A stretch of 64,000 nucleotides of DNA, taken from the NCBI RefSeq assembly GCF_012972705.2, contig NZ_JABCSC020000002.1:496001-560000 (forward strand), written 5' to 3'. The notes beneath the pieces were generated by a model. That model made no database searches. It was given only the letters and a program-made list of their open reading frames with translations, and was not told where the DNA came from. Shown piece after piece: positions 38,999 through 48,542 of the stretch; position 1 is the first letter of the stretch; each line of letters starts with the position of its first letter. Made by a program: the position numbers and the translations under genes. This DNA comes from Uliginosibacterium aquaticum (lineage in GTDB: Bacteria > Pseudomonadota > Gammaproteobacteria > Burkholderiales > Rhodocyclaceae).

Positions 38999-40264
38999 TC
39001 AAGCCACGCGCTCGAACACAGCGGCAAAGAAGCCATCCGTGCCATGCGTAAGCGGATCGAGGCGCAAGCGCTCACCGGTATCCAGTACGATTTTCTGCTG
39101 GGCCAGTACTTCGGTGGCAGAAATCTGCTTGAACTCCGGGTGCGCTGCCAGGAACGCATCCACAACCACATCGTTCTCGACATCCAGCAGCGAGCAGGTG
39201 GCATACACCAGACGACCACCTTTTTTCACCAGTTTCGAGGCCGCTGTAAGGATGCTGGCCTGCTTCTCGGTAAGCTCGATCACTCCGGGCTCTGTCTGGC
39301 GCCACTTCAGATCCGGGTTGCGACGCAAGGTACCGAAACCACTGCACGGCGCATCAACCAGCACGCGATCCATCTTGCCGGCCAGACGCTTGATGCGCGA
39401 ATCGTTTTCATGGTCGATGGCGGCCGGATGGACATTGGACAACCCCGCACGCGCCAAACGCGGCTTGGCTTTCTGCAAACGCTTCTCGGACACATCGAAG
39501 GCATACAGACGGCCGGTGGAGCGCATCAGCCCGCCCAGCAGCAGGGTCTTTCCACCCGCGCCAGCACAGAAATCAGTGACCATCTCGCCACGCTTGGGCG
39601 CCACGAGGAAGCCCAGCAGCTGCGAGCCTTCGTCCTGCACTTCGAGGCTGCCATCAAGGAAGAGCGGATGCTTTTGCAGCGAAATCTTGCTCTCCAGACG
39701 AATGCCCAGCGGCGAGTAAGTACACGCCGTAGCCACGATGCCTTCGGCGGCAAACTGCGCCAGCACAACATCACGCTCGGCCTTGAGCGGATTCACGCGC
39801 AGATCCAGCGGACCGGGGCGATTAAAAGCTGCGGACAAAGCCAGCAGTTTCTCTTCACCAAACTGAGCTTCGAGACGCGTCGCAAGCCAGTCGGGCATAT
39901 TGGTTCGCTCGCCCAGCGTCGTTGCAGTCCAGGCGGTGGACTTCACTTCGATGATCCAGTCTGACTCGTTCTTCGACAGCAGCGGATTCAGGTGGCGCTG
40001 CGAATAGCCTTCCACACGGATCAGCCAGGCCAGCACGAGCTTGCGGGCACGCACTGATTCGCCCACTACGGCCTGCAGCTGGCGCAAATTGCGCAGCACA
40101 CCGTACACGGCCTCTGCTATGAAGGCACGATCACGTGCGCCAGCCTTCTTGTTGGCGCGGAAAAAACCGGACAGCACGCTGTCAGCGGGGGATTGGAAAC
40201 GCAGCACGTCTTCGAGCACGTCGGAGGCTGCGTCCAGTTGAGCGGAGGTGATATTCGTAGTCAT
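38999..40264 (-). CDS. RsmB/NOP-family RNA (cytosine-5) methyltransferase
   Basis: 421 residues, near the E. coli RsmB length. An N-terminal NusB-like region (about 1-110), then the Rossmann methyltransferase domain with CAGAGGKTLLLG (SAM motif I), DAPCSGFGTLRRNPD and the second catalytic Cys in YATCSLLDVEND. These proteins methylate C-5 of a cytosine in rRNA or tRNA. ATG at 40264 is chosen over an earlier frame start because the family starts here. It probably heads the operon with both MscS genes. Confidence 0.88.
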   Translation of the reverse strand: MTTNITSAQLDAASDVLEDVLRFQSPADSVLSGFFRANKKAGARDRAFIAEAVYGVLRNLRQLQAVVGESVRARKLVLAWLIRVEGYSQRHLNPLLSKNESDWIIEVKSTAWTATTLGERTNMPDWLATRLEAQFGEEKLLALSAAFNRPGPLDLRVNPLKAERDVVLAQFAAEGIVATACTYSPLGIRLESKISLQKHPLFLDGSLEVQDEGSQLLGFLVAPKRGEMVTDFCAGAGGKTLLLGGLMRSTGRLYAFDVSEKRLQKAKPRLARAGLSNVHPAAIDHENDSRIKRLAGKMDRVLVDAPCSGFGTLRRNPDLKWRQTEPGVIELTEKQASILTAASKLVKKGGRLVYATCSLLDVENDVVVDAFLAAHPEFKQISATEVLAQQKIVLDTGERLRLDPLTHGTDGFFAAVFERVA

Positions 40265-40351
40265 GTCGTGATTATCCCATTTGTACGCGCATTCCCGCCA
40301 ACCGCGATGTGCATCGCACCCGGCATCCGCTGCGATCGCGCAAATCCCGGG

Positions 40352-40378
40352 CAAAAAAGAAGGCGGGCAAGCCCGCCT
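40352..40378 (-). terminator. Rho-independent terminator after cheA
   Basis: Minus strand AGGCGGGC-TT-GCCCGCCT followed by TCTTTTTTG: perfect 8-bp stem with a T run, 28 bases past the cheA stop. It ends the chemotaxis operon. Confidence 0.88.
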
Positions 40379-40405
40379 CCTCCCTGTCCGGACAGGTCCG
40401 ACCTG

Positions 40406-42334
40406 TCAGGCTGCAGCTGCGATCTGGCGATGCTCCAGCAGAAGCTGGGCTCGGGTAGCCACCTTCTGCTCGCCCATACCGCCAAGAAGTTCCTTCATGT
40501 CCAGAATCAGCACGATCTGGCCATTCGACAAGGTGGTGACACCTGCCACGCCCTTGGGCCGGAAATCGTCCAGCGACTTGATTACCGCATCCTCACGCCC
40601 GGCGAAGGAGTCGATTGCCAGCACGAAGCTCTGTTCGGCCGACTGCATCAGCACGCCATACTCCGGCACACGCTCCTGCGGCCAGCCCAGCAAAGCGGCC
40701 AGCGTGACGATAGGCAGAACCTCGCCGCGCACCACCATGGTGGCGCGCCCGCCCAACTCCTGGACTTCCTTCGGCTCGATCGGCAGGATTTCGCGCACCA
40801 TCGACAGCGGCACCGCGAACGGCTGATCTTCGAGGCAAACCAGTAGCACCGGCAGGATGGCCAGGGTCAGCGGCAGCGAGATGACGAACTCGGTGCCCTT
40901 GCCCAACACCGACTTGATCTCGATGGAGCCATTCAGTTTCTGGATGTTGGTGCGTACCACGTCCATGCCCACGCCACGGCCGGATACGTCAGAGACGGTA
41001 CTGGCAGTCGAAAAGCCCGGCAGGAAGATGAGGTTGAAGCTCTGCCGCTCATCCATGGTGTTGGCTTCTTCATCCGAGATGAGGCCTTTCTCCAGAGCCT
41101 TGGCGCGCAAACGCTCGGCACTCATGCCGCGTCCGTCGTCCGCGACCACGATCACGATGTGGTCGCCCTCCTGACGAGCTTCCAGGCGCACGATGGATTT
41201 CTCCGGCTTACCGCAGGACATGCGCTCCGCCTGCAACTCGATGCCGTGATCCACTGCATTGCGAATCAGGTGGATGATCGGGTCGGAGAGATCCTCGATC
41301 ATGGTCTTGTCGATCTCGGTATCTTCGCCAGCCAGCATCATCTCGACATCCTTACCCAGCGAGCGGGCCAGATCTCGAGCAATCCGCGGATACTTCTGGA
41401 ACAGGCGGCCCACCGGCTGCATCCGCGTCTTCATGACCGCATTCTGCAGATCGGAAACCAGCAGGTCGAGCTGACTCACCGCCAGATCGAGTGCATGCAA
41501 GGTATCGGTATCGTTCTTGCCGTTGAGAATGTCACTGCGCAAGGCCGTGAGCCGGTTCTTGGTCAGGCCGATCTCGCCAGAGAGGTTGAGCACCTGATCA
41601 AGACGCGAGGTGTCGACACGAATCGAGTTGTCGCGCTGGCGCTCGCCCTCCCGACGCCCTCCCGGGGGGCCCTGATAACCTGGCTTGTCGGTAGAACGCC
41701 GCCCCACAGCAGCCTGAATGATCTCGGCTGCCACTGTTTCATTGAGGTGCGGATCCTCTGCTGTCGCAGTGACAGGAATTTCCGGCAAGCCACCCTCACC
41801 TGCCGGCGTAACACCGGTCACGGCATGGTAGTAGGCATTCCAATCCGGATCATTACCACCGGAGGACACTGCTGGCACGCTGGCTACAGGTGCCGGCGCC
41901 GGCGCAGCGACTGGCTTGGCGGGAGCCGGAGCACTGGAGAGAGTTCCTGCCAGCGCCTGCTTGAGTTGCTCAAGCAACTGAGCCTCAGCCGCCGCGGGCT
42001 GCAGGCCACGCTCCAGATCACCGAACATGGAACGCACGGCAGCAGTGGCACCGAGAATCACGTCCAGCATCTCGGGGCCGACCTTCAGTTCCCCCGTTCG
42101 CAACTTGTCGAACAGGTTTTCTGTCAGGTGGCACAGGGTCACCAGTTCAGCTGCATTCAGGAAACCCGCACCGCCCTTGATGGTGTGGAAACCCCTGAAG
42201 ATCTCGTTGAGCAGATGCAGATCATTGGGATTGCGCTCAAGGTCGACAAGCTTGTTATCGACCCCGGACAGCAGATCCCCGGCTTCAATCAGGAAATCCT
42301 GCAACAGATCTTCCATTCCCGCGAAATCGCTCAT
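40406..42334 (-). CDS. cheA: Chemotaxis histidine kinase CheA
   Basis: 642 residues. P1 (HPt) holds the phosphoacceptor His50 in FHTIKGGAGFL. An Ala/Pro-rich linker (about 134-170) and a shorter P2 region follow, then dimerisation P3, the HATPase P4 with DHGIELQAERM, DDGRGMSAERL and GRGVGMDVVRT, and the CheW-like P5 at the end. It passes phosphate to CheY and CheB in response to receptor signals. Last gene of a five-gene minus-strand run (cheV, cheV, cheY, cheZ, cheA) driven by a predicted sigma-28 promoter and closed by a terminator. Confidence 0.97.
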   Translation of the reverse strand: MSDFAGMEDLLQDFLIEAGDLLSGVDNKLVDLERNPNDLHLLNEIFRGFHTIKGGAGFLNAAELVTLCHLTENLFDKLRTGELKVGPEMLDVILGATAAVRSMFGDLERGLQPAAAEAQLLEQLKQALAGTLSSAPAPAKPVAAPAPAPVASVPAVSSGGNDPDWNAYYHAVTGVTPAGEGGLPEIPVTATAEDPHLNETVAAEIIQAAVGRRSTDKPGYQGPPGGRREGERQRDNSIRVDTSRLDQVLNLSGEIGLTKNRLTALRSDILNGKNDTDTLHALDLAVSQLDLLVSDLQNAVMKTRMQPVGRLFQKYPRIARDLARSLGKDVEMMLAGEDTEIDKTMIEDLSDPIIHLIRNAVDHGIELQAERMSCGKPEKSIVRLEARQEGDHIVIVVADDGRGMSAERLRAKALEKGLISDEEANTMDERQSFNLIFLPGFSTASTVSDVSGRGVGMDVVRTNIQKLNGSIEIKSVLGKGTEFVISLPLTLAILPVLLVCLEDQPFAVPLSMVREILPIEPKEVQELGGRATMVVRGEVLPIVTLAALLGWPQERVPEYGVLMQSAEQSFVLAIDSFAGREDAVIKSLDDFRPKGVAGVTTLSNGQIVLILDMKELLGGMGEQKVATRAQLLLEHRQIAAAA

Positions 42335-42396
42335 GGCTGACTCCGGTTGTGTGCTGATGAATCAAACCTGTGCCCGGTACATGTAATGACCGGCAT

Positions 42397-43293
42397 TCAG
42401 AACCCCAGGCTGTCGAGCAGGTCGTCGACCTGCTCCTGGCTGGTAACTACGTCTTCTCGCCCTTCGGCATTGACCACCGGGCCATTGAGCAAACCATCCT
42501 CGGCAGCCACCCGCTTGCTCTCCGGCATGATGTCGATCAGCACCTTAAGCAGGCCGTTCTCCATCTTGCTGGCCATGTCCACGATCTTCTTGATGACCTG
42601 GCCAGTGAGATCCTGGAAGTCCTGCGCCATCATGATTTCAAGCAGCTGCTCGTTGACGATCTTGCTGTCTTTCGCTGACTGATCAAGGAAGCTGCGCGTA
42701 TCGGCAGCCAGCAGCTTGAATTCCGCCACGGACAGCTCCTTGTTGTAGAGCTTCGACCAGCGCGAACCAAGCTCGCTGGATTGCGTCTCGATGCGATCCT
42801 GAATCGGCTTTGCAATGTCAGTAGCATTGAGCACGCGACTAGCGGCCTGCTCGGTCATCTGCGAGATATAGGAGAGGCGCTGGCGTGCGTCAGGCAGCTT
42901 CTCGGCGGTCTCCTCCAGCATTCGGTCATAACCGAGCTGGCGGATGGTGTCGTGCAGCAAGCGCGTAAGCTGACCGATCTGCAGGAAAGCCTGCTGATGT
43001 CGCTCCTCGGGCGACATGCTGGACGCCGCCGCCACCACTTCCTTCAGATTGACCGTGTCCTCTACCGGATCTGCCGGTGCGGTCGCGACAGCCGCACCAC
43101 CACTCGCAACGCTGTCGAACAGCGCCTGCAAGTCATCAGAATCCCCTTCATCCTTGACTACTTGTGCAACTGCCTTCGCTACCGCTGGGCTCACCGGCGC
43201 AGCAGCCGGTTCGGCAGTGTCCGTTATCGAATCGAACAGCGCTTGCAGTTCGTCGTTGTCACCAGATTCGTCCGCTTTCAGCCGTTTGGCCAT
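42397..43293 (-). CDS. cheZ: CheY-P phosphatase CheZ
   Basis: 298 residues, longer than the usual 210-230 because of a low-complexity N-terminus (about 1-85). The catalytic helix is visible with MAQDFQDLTGQ, which carries the active Gln and acidic residue. The C-terminal CheY-binding peptide is QVDDLLDSLGF. Two further copies of a similar motif, NDELQALFDSI and SDDLQALFDSV, sit near the N-terminus (about residues 13-23 and 52-62). It removes phosphate from CheY. It is between cheY and cheA. Confidence 0.93.
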   Translation of the reverse strand: MAKRLKADESGDNDELQALFDSITDTAEPAAAPVSPAVAKAVAQVVKDEGDSDDLQALFDSVASGGAAVATAPADPVEDTVNLKEVVAAASSMSPEERHQQAFLQIGQLTRLLHDTIRQLGYDRMLEETAEKLPDARQRLSYISQMTEQAASRVLNATDIAKPIQDRIETQSSELGSRWSKLYNKELSVAEFKLLAADTRSFLDQSAKDSKIVNEQLLEIMMAQDFQDLTGQVIKKIVDMASKMENGLLKVLIDIMPESKRVAAEDGLLNGPVVNAEGREDVVTSQEQVDDLLDSLGF

Positions 43294-43376
43294 GGTATCG
43301 GCTCCTAAGTCTTTTCAGTCCGCTGCGAGCCGGGGAGTCCCCGTACAGGCTCGCGATGTATCGCCTGAATGCAGGC

Positions 43377-43766
43377 TCACTTGCCCATCTTCTCGAAGAT
43401 CTTGCCGAGCTTCTCGGAGAGGGTCGCCGCCGTGAAAGGCTTGACGATGTAGCCGCTGGCGCCGGCCTGGGCCGCTTCGATGATGTTCTCCTTCTTGGCC
43501 TCGGCAGTAATCATCAGCACGGGCAGATGCGAGAGCTGGGCATTGGCACGAATGGCCTTGAGCAACTCGATACCGGTCATGTTGGGCATGTTCCAGTCGG
43601 TCACCACAAAGTCGAACCCCCCTGCAGTGAGTTTCTGCATGGCTACGACACCGTCTTCCGCCTCATCGACGTTGGTGTATCCCAACTCCTTGAGGAGGTT
43701 GCGCACAATCCGACGCATTGTCGAAAAGTCGTCCACCACCAGGAATTTCATTTTCGGATCGGACAT
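43377..43766 (-). CDS. cheY: Chemotaxis response regulator CheY
   Basis: 129-residue single receiver domain: acidic pocket in [11 protein letters not shown], phosphoacceptor Asp57 in [10 protein letters not shown] and Lys109 in YIVKPFTAA. CheY-P binds the flagellar motor switch and changes rotation. Lies with cheZ, cheA and two cheV genes. Confidence 0.98.
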   Translation of the reverse strand: MSDPKMKFLVVDDFSTMRRIVRNLLKELGYTNVDEAEDGVVAMQKLTAGGFDFVVTDWNMPNMTGIELLKAIRANAQLSHLPVLMITAEAKKENIIEAAQAGASGYIVKPFTAATLSEKLGKIFEKMGK

Positions 43767-43783
43767 GATTGGTTTTCTCCGGA

Positions 43784-44731
43784 TTAGTCCTTGTAGGCCT
43801 TCAAAAGATACGGGCGCAAAGTCTCGGCCAGTATCTCTGCATCAAATTTGGCAACATAGGCATCCACCCCTACCGCCTTGCCCATCGAGCGATTAGCCTC
43901 GGATGAGAGGGATGAATGCATGACGACCGGGATGCCATCGAAGCGCGGGTCGTTTTTGATGTTGCGGGTGAGCACGTAGCCATCCATCTCGGGCATTTCG
44001 GCATCCACCAAAATCATGCTGATCTCGTCGCTCAGGCGGCGCTTCTGCTGCTGCGCGTGAGTGGCCATGCCATCGAGCCGCGTCCAAGCCTCCAGACCAT
44101 TGAGCGCGTGCTTATGGCGAACGCCGAGTTTGTCGAGCACTTCGGCAATCTTCTTGCGTGCAATCGCCGAGTCATCCACGAAGAAGATGTTGACCTCGAC
44201 ATCGCGGTCCAGCGCCATGATCTGCCCCACCGGAGCCTCGCCGAAGGTCTGCGAAAGGATGGTCTCCACATCGAGAATGGAGACGAGCTTGCCATCGGCC
44301 AGTTCGGTGATCGCAGTAATGTAGTTCTGAGTGGTGCCGGCCATGTTTTCGGGCTGGCGCACCTTGTCCCACTCGACCCGGATGATGCGATCCACGTCAT
44401 GCACCAAGAAGCCAAGCGTGCGCTTGCTGTATTCAGTGACCATCATCGAACCGCCCAGACCTTGTCCCGGCTTGGCAATGCCAAGGATCTTGGCCAGCGA
44501 CAGCACCGGAATCACGTTGCCGCGCAAGGAGATCAAACCTTCCACCCCGGTTGGCATATTGGGCGCACGGGTGATGAAAGGCGTCTTGGAAACCTCACGC
44601 ACCTTAAACACGTTGATACCGAAGGTTTCATTGGTACCAAGCGCGAAGAGCAGGATTTCCATCCGGTTGGAGCCCGCCAGTTTGGTGCGGGCATCTACGG
44701 CTTCGAGCAGATTGGGGTTTGCGTTTTCCAT
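43784..44731 (-). CDS. cheV: CheV coupling protein (CheW-receiver), paralogue 1
   Basis: 315 residues: a CheW-like domain (1-165; [35 protein letters not shown]) that couples receptors to CheA, then a receiver (about 180-315) with [11 protein letters not shown], phospho-Asp in [11 protein letters not shown] and Lys in YVAKFD. Phosphorylation probably tunes coupling for adaptation. It is separated from its paralogue by 19 bases. No cheW gene is present, so CheV probably takes its place here. Confidence 0.95.
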   Translation of the reverse strand: MENANPNLLEAVDARTKLAGSNRMEILLFALGTNETFGINVFKVREVSKTPFITRAPNMPTGVEGLISLRGNVIPVLSLAKILGIAKPGQGLGGSMMVTEYSKRTLGFLVHDVDRIIRVEWDKVRQPENMAGTTQNYITAITELADGKLVSILDVETILSQTFGEAPVGQIMALDRDVEVNIFFVDDSAIARKKIAEVLDKLGVRHKHALNGLEAWTRLDGMATHAQQQKRRLSDEISMILVDAEMPEMDGYVLTRNIKNDPRFDGIPVVMHSSLSSEANRSMGKAVGVDAYVAKFDAEILAETLRPYLLKAYKD

Positions 44732-44750
44732 GACGATCCCTTGCTATCGA

Positions 44751-45728
44751 TCAGGCCAGAGCCTCAGGGTTTTCTTCCGGTGCCAGCATGGCGCGAACCG
44801 CGCCCGCCAAACGATGCGGCTCAAACTTGGGCACGTAACCATCCACCCCGACAGATTTGCCCAGCGTCTGGTTCGAACTGCTGGAAAGCGAGGAGTGCAT
44901 CAGCACCGGCACCCCATCAAACCGGGGGTCGGTCTTGATTTTCTTGGTGAGGATGTAGCCATCCATTTCCGGCATCTCGACATCAGTCAGCACCAGATGC
45001 AGGATCTCCCACACCTTGCGGCCGGTCAGCTCGGCATGCTTAGCAATGCGTTCGAGCTCATCCCAGGCCGCCCGGCCATTGACCGCCGCGATTTGCTTGA
45101 CGTTCAGCGCATCGAGCGTCTTTTCGATCTGCTTGCGGGCCACGGAGGAATCATCCGCATAGAGCACGGTGAAATCGCGCTTGAGCGGCTGAATGTCCTT
45201 GAAGAGATAGTCATCGTCGATCTTGGTGGTCTCAGCCAGCACTTTCTCGACGTCCAGCATCATGATCAGCCGATTGCCTTCGAGTTCGGTCACGGCGGTC
45301 ACCAAACCACCCATGCGGCTGGTCATCATGTCCGGCGGAATGCGCATCTGCTCCCAGTCCAGACGCAGGATGGTATCCACTGCTTCGACCAGAAAACCTT
45401 GGGTGTGGCCGTTGTACTCGGTCACGATCATGATCTCGCGCTTGCCATCCGGATCAATCCCGCAATACTTGGCCAGATCCACAATCGGCACCAGCTGGCC
45501 ACGCAGGGACACCATCCCCTCCACGCCATCCTGCATCTCCGGTGCCGCAGTGATCGGCGGCGTACGCATCACCTCACGCACTTTGAATACGTTGATGCCG
45601 AAGCTCTCCTTGCGCCCGGTGCGCACATCGGTACCGAGTGAAAAAAGCAGGATTTCCAGCTTGTTGGTGCCGGCAAGCCGCGTACGTGCATCAATGTTCT
45701 TCAGCAATTCCGACATGGTGTTCTCCAC
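44751..45728 (-). CDS. cheV: CheV coupling protein (CheW-receiver), paralogue 2
   Basis: 325 residues with a CheW-like domain (NKLEILLFSLGTDVRTGRKE, with an insert, and SLRGQLVPIVDLAKYCG) and a receiver ([28 protein letters not shown]). The paralogue next door shares PRFDGVPVLMHSSLSS. First gene of the run; GGAG lies 7 bases before its ATG. A strong sigma-28 promoter is predicted 190 bases upstream. Confidence 0.95.
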   Translation of the reverse strand: MENTMSELLKNIDARTRLAGTNKLEILLFSLGTDVRTGRKESFGINVFKVREVMRTPPITAAPEMQDGVEGMVSLRGQLVPIVDLAKYCGIDPDGKREIMIVTEYNGHTQGFLVEAVDTILRLDWEQMRIPPDMMTSRMGGLVTAVTELEGNRLIMMLDVEKVLAETTKIDDDYLFKDIQPLKRDFTVLYADDSSVARKQIEKTLDALNVKQIAAVNGRAAWDELERIAKHAELTGRKVWEILHLVLTDVEMPEMDGYILTKKIKTDPRFDGVPVLMHSSLSSSSNQTLGKSVGVDGYVPKFEPHRLAGAVRAMLAPEENPEALA

Positions 45729-46036
45729 GTGTTCTTGTCCGCCGCGTTCTGACTGGATGAGCCAGAGCGCTGCCCCTGAGGGTTTTACGGCACCCGGCGG
45801 ATGAACTTGAGTGGGTCAGAAGCGGCACCGCTCAACGCGCTGCGAGCCTTGCCTGCCATGAAGCCACCCACGCCGGGTGCGATGCGCCGGGCACGGAAAG
45901 GCTCAACGCACCGAATGAATATCGGTCGCACCGGAAACAACTTGAGAGGGAAAAAACAGCCGGAACTTCAGGGCAGGAGGACTGCCCCGCCCCGCAGGCT
46001 TTCGCCGCAGGGCAGGCTTTCAACTGGGCAGGACGC
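45729..46036. other. Intergenic region holding the cheV promoter
   Basis: 308 bases without a gene. It holds a sigma-28 promoter (45919-45945) for the cheV-cheA run and the end of the STAS gene's transcript, with no clear terminator; readthrough from cheB/STAS is possible. Confidence 0.5.
45919..45945 (-). promoter_or_regulatory. Sigma-28 (FliA) promoter upstream of cheV-cheV-cheY-cheZ-cheA
   Basis: Minus strand TCAAGTTG, 11-base spacer, ACCGATAT. This matches the FliA consensus (TAAAGTTT or TCAAGTTT, N11, GCCGATAA) at nearly every key position with exact spacing. Predicted start near 45911, leader about 183 bases. Confidence 0.82.
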
Positions 46037-46342
46037 TCAGCTGATAGAGAAAAGCTTGGAGAAATTAGCGATATCAAGCACCTGACGCACACTGCCCTTC
46101 ACGCCAACCAACGCCACATCCTTGTTGGCAGCCTTGGCCTTGTCGCGCAGCATCAACAGCATGCCCAGCGCCGAGCTATCGAGGTAGGACACGTCTCCCA
46201 GGTCCACTTGCAGCGGTTTGCTGCCAGCCTGTCCGAGCAGACTATCCACCGCATCGCGGAATTCACGGTGCGCCTTGAAATCGAAGCGCCCTCCCAGTCG
46301 CAGCACTGCTTGCGAATCATTTACCGTGACTTGAGCTTCCAT
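46037..46342 (-). CDS. STAS-domain anti-anti-sigma-like protein
   Basis: 101-residue single STAS domain (MEAQVTVNDSQAVLRLGGRF start). The usual phosphoserine-region of anti-sigma antagonists reads DVSYLDSSALGMLLML, with Ser at the classic position. Such proteins are switched by a kinase and a PP2C-type phosphatase. None is adjacent here, but it lies between cheB and the cheV genes, so it may link stress or adhesion signalling to chemotaxis; this is inference. Confidence 0.88.
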   Translation of the reverse strand: MEAQVTVNDSQAVLRLGGRFDFKAHREFRDAVDSLLGQAGSKPLQVDLGDVSYLDSSALGMLLMLRDKAKAANKDVALVGVKGSVRQVLDIANFSKLFSIS

Positions 46343-46462
46343 CGAGATTCTCCCGTTACTCCAAGCTGTTCAAATTCAAATTTGGCACGCACAGCGCCTG
46401 TACCTACTGGCCGATTACGTCATCTGCCGCCGCAGCTTGAGACATTATGCCCAGCCGGGTGC

Positions 46463-47527
46463 CTACGTGCCACGCAAACTATTGATCACCCGTGCGGGAA
46501 TCTCGCACAGAGGGGCTATTTCATTAGCTGCGCCATTCAGCGTAGCCTCACGCGGCATCCCCCACACCACACAACTTTCCTGATCCTGACAGATATTCCA
46601 GGCGCCTGCCTTGCGCATCTCCAGCATTCCGGCTGCACCATCCTTACCCATCCCGGTCAGCATCACGCCGACGGCATGTTTGCCGACTTCACGTGCGCCG
46701 GCGTGGAACAGTACATCAACCGACGGTCGGTGACGATTGACTGCCGATTCACGCGAGAGCTCGCAGCGAAACCCGCCCGCTGCCCGCCGCACCAGCAAGT
46801 GCGAGTGGCCGGGCGCAATATAAACCGTACCGGGCTTGACCGGCTCACCATCGTCAGCCTCTTTCACCGTCAGGGCACACAAACCGTCAAGACGCCGCGC
46901 AAACGAGCCGGTAAACATCTCCGGCATGTGCTGCACGATCAGGATGCCCGGCATTTTCTCAGGTAGCGCCGTGAGCAATGCTCGCAGCGCTTCCGTCCCT
47001 CCCGTGGACGCACCGATCAGAACCAGACGCTCCTGCAATACCCTCGCGGGCAGGTGCACATCCAGCGAAATCGAGCGCCCTGCCAGGCGCTGGCCAGCTC
47101 CCGCAACAGGACGGGCAGGTCTGCGGGCCTGCCGAGCTATCCGGATTTTTTCGCAGATTTCGTTGGCGCAGGCATGAATGTTAGCAAGTGGATCAAGCTT
47201 GGGTTTTGATACATAGTCAATAGCGCCCAATTCGAGTGCTCGCAAGGCAACTTCGGAGTCGCGCTCGGTGAGCGCAGACACCATCACCACCGGCATCGGG
47301 TCGCTGCGCATCAGTTGCTCGAGAAAAGCGATTCCATCCATGCCCGGCATATCTACGTCGAGCGTGATCACCTCGGGCCGCAGCGCCCGGATCAGGGTGC
47401 CGGCTTCCTGAGCGTTACGCGCCGTACCAGCCACCTGAAGATCAGGTGCAGCATTGATGATCTCGGCCAGCAAGGAACGCATGAGGGCCGAATCATCCAC
47501 CACCAGCACGCGGGTTTTGCTTGTCAT
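46463..47527 (-). CDS. cheB: Chemotaxis response regulator/methylesterase CheB
   Basis: 354 residues: receiver (Asp57 in ITLDVDMPGMDG), a linker rich in Arg and Ala, then the methylesterase domain with Ser174 in LIGASTGGTEA, His200 in VQHMP and Asp296 in GMGKDGAAG. It removes methyl groups from receptors and deamidates Gln. The start is 7 bases after the cheR stop, so the pair is cotranscribed. Present without cheD. Confidence 0.97.
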   Translation of the reverse strand: MTSKTRVLVVDDSALMRSLLAEIINAAPDLQVAGTARNAQEAGTLIRALRPEVITLDVDMPGMDGIAFLEQLMRSDPMPVVMVSALTERDSEVALRALELGAIDYVSKPKLDPLANIHACANEICEKIRIARQARRPARPVAGAGQRLAGRSISLDVHLPARVLQERLVLIGASTGGTEALRALLTALPEKMPGILIVQHMPEMFTGSFARRLDGLCALTVKEADDGEPVKPGTVYIAPGHSHLLVRRAAGGFRCELSRESAVNRHRPSVDVLFHAGAREVGKHAVGVMLTGMGKDGAAGMLEMRKAGAWNICQDQESCVVWGMPREATLNGAANEIAPLCEIPARVINSLRGT

Positions 47528-47534
47528 GAGCGCC

Positions 47535-48542
47535 TCAGGGCTTGCTCACCGCTTGGTCCGCGCGGGCATAGACAGTGCGACCGAGGGAACGGAAGAGCTT
47601 GGCCGCATGGATGAAGTTCTCCGAATGCCCTGCGTACATCAAGCCGTTTGGCTGCAGCAAGCCAACGAAGCGCTCCAGGATCTTGTACTGCGTGGGCTTA
47701 TCGAAATAGATCATCACGTTGCGGCAAAAGATCGCATCAAAGCCCTCACGCAACGCCCACTTAGGATCGAGCAGGTTGATCTGACGGAAGGTAATCAGGC
47801 GGGTGAGTTCGGGGCGTACTCGCACATGGCCATCCTGCTCACCGGTGCCGCGCAGGAAAAAACGCTGCACCCGTTCACGACTCAGGCGTTCAACCCTGTC
47901 GGCGGTGTAGATGCCCTTCTGACCATGCGCCAGCACATTGGTATCAAGATCAGAGGCGATGATTTCCACCGGCGGATTGTTGCCGAAGACTTCGCAGGCG
48001 GTGATCGCCAACGAGTACGGCTCTTCACCGGTAGATGCTGCACTGCACCAGATGCGGAAAGGCCGGCGATCGGGACTCTTGCGCATCTGCTCCGCAAGCA
48101 GATCGAAGTGATGTGCCTCGCGGAAAAAAGAAGTCAGGTTGGTGGTGAGCGCATTGACGAAAGCCTCCCACTCGGCAGGGCCACCACTGCGCTCGAGGTG
48201 ATCGAGGTATTCGGTGAAGCGCTTGAGATTGAGCACCCGCAAACGTCGCGCGAGGCGGCTATAAACCATGTCCTGCTTCACGGGCGACAGCGATATGCCT
48301 GCGTGCTTATAGATCAGGCTACGTACCCGTTCGAAATCCTGCGCAGTAAACTCGAATTCACGTCCGCCCGTGTCAATCCGCTTGAGCGTATCGTTGATCT
48401 GTGCACGGGACGCCGCACCGGCAGCGCCCCCCCCGACAGGCAACGCCGACGGTCGCGAAGCAGCGCTGACACTGGCCCGGGCCGGAGTGGTGGAAGCAAG
48501 GCCGCCAAGGCCAGATGCGCCAGGCTTGTTACGCTCGATCAT
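47535..48542 (-). CDS. cheR: Chemotaxis methyltransferase CheR
   Basis: 335 residues. An unusual Gly/Ala/Ser-rich extension of about 75 residues comes before the CheR N-domain (FTAQDFERVRSLIYKHAGISL), followed by the SAM-binding domain with IWCSAASTGEEPYSLA, FDAIFCRNVMIYFD and GHSEN near the end. It methylates receptor Glu residues. ATG 48542 is set by AAGGAG 7 bases upstream; a much longer open frame is ignored. The start overlaps the Hpt gene by 14 bases. Confidence 0.95.
   Translation of the reverse strand: MIERNKPGASGLGGLASTTPARASVSAASRPSALPVGGGAAGAASRAQINDTLKRIDTGGREFEFTAQDFERVRSLIYKHAGISLSPVKQDMVYSRLARRLRVLNLKRFTEYLDHLERSGGPAEWEAFVNALTTNLTSFFREAHHFDLLAEQMRKSPDRRPFRIWCSAASTGEEPYSLAITACEVFGNNPPVEIIASDLDTNVLAHGQKGIYTADRVERLSRERVQRFFLRGTGEQDGHVRVRPELTRLITFRQINLLDPKWALREGFDAIFCRNVMIYFDKPTQYKILERFVGLLQPNGLMYAGHSENFIHAAKLFRSLGRTVYARADQAVSKP

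Noticed and set aside
46343-46462. GCCGATTA in the gap before the STAS gene as a sigma-28 site
   Set aside because: It is on the plus strand, pointing away from the STAS gene, and has no -35 at the right distance.
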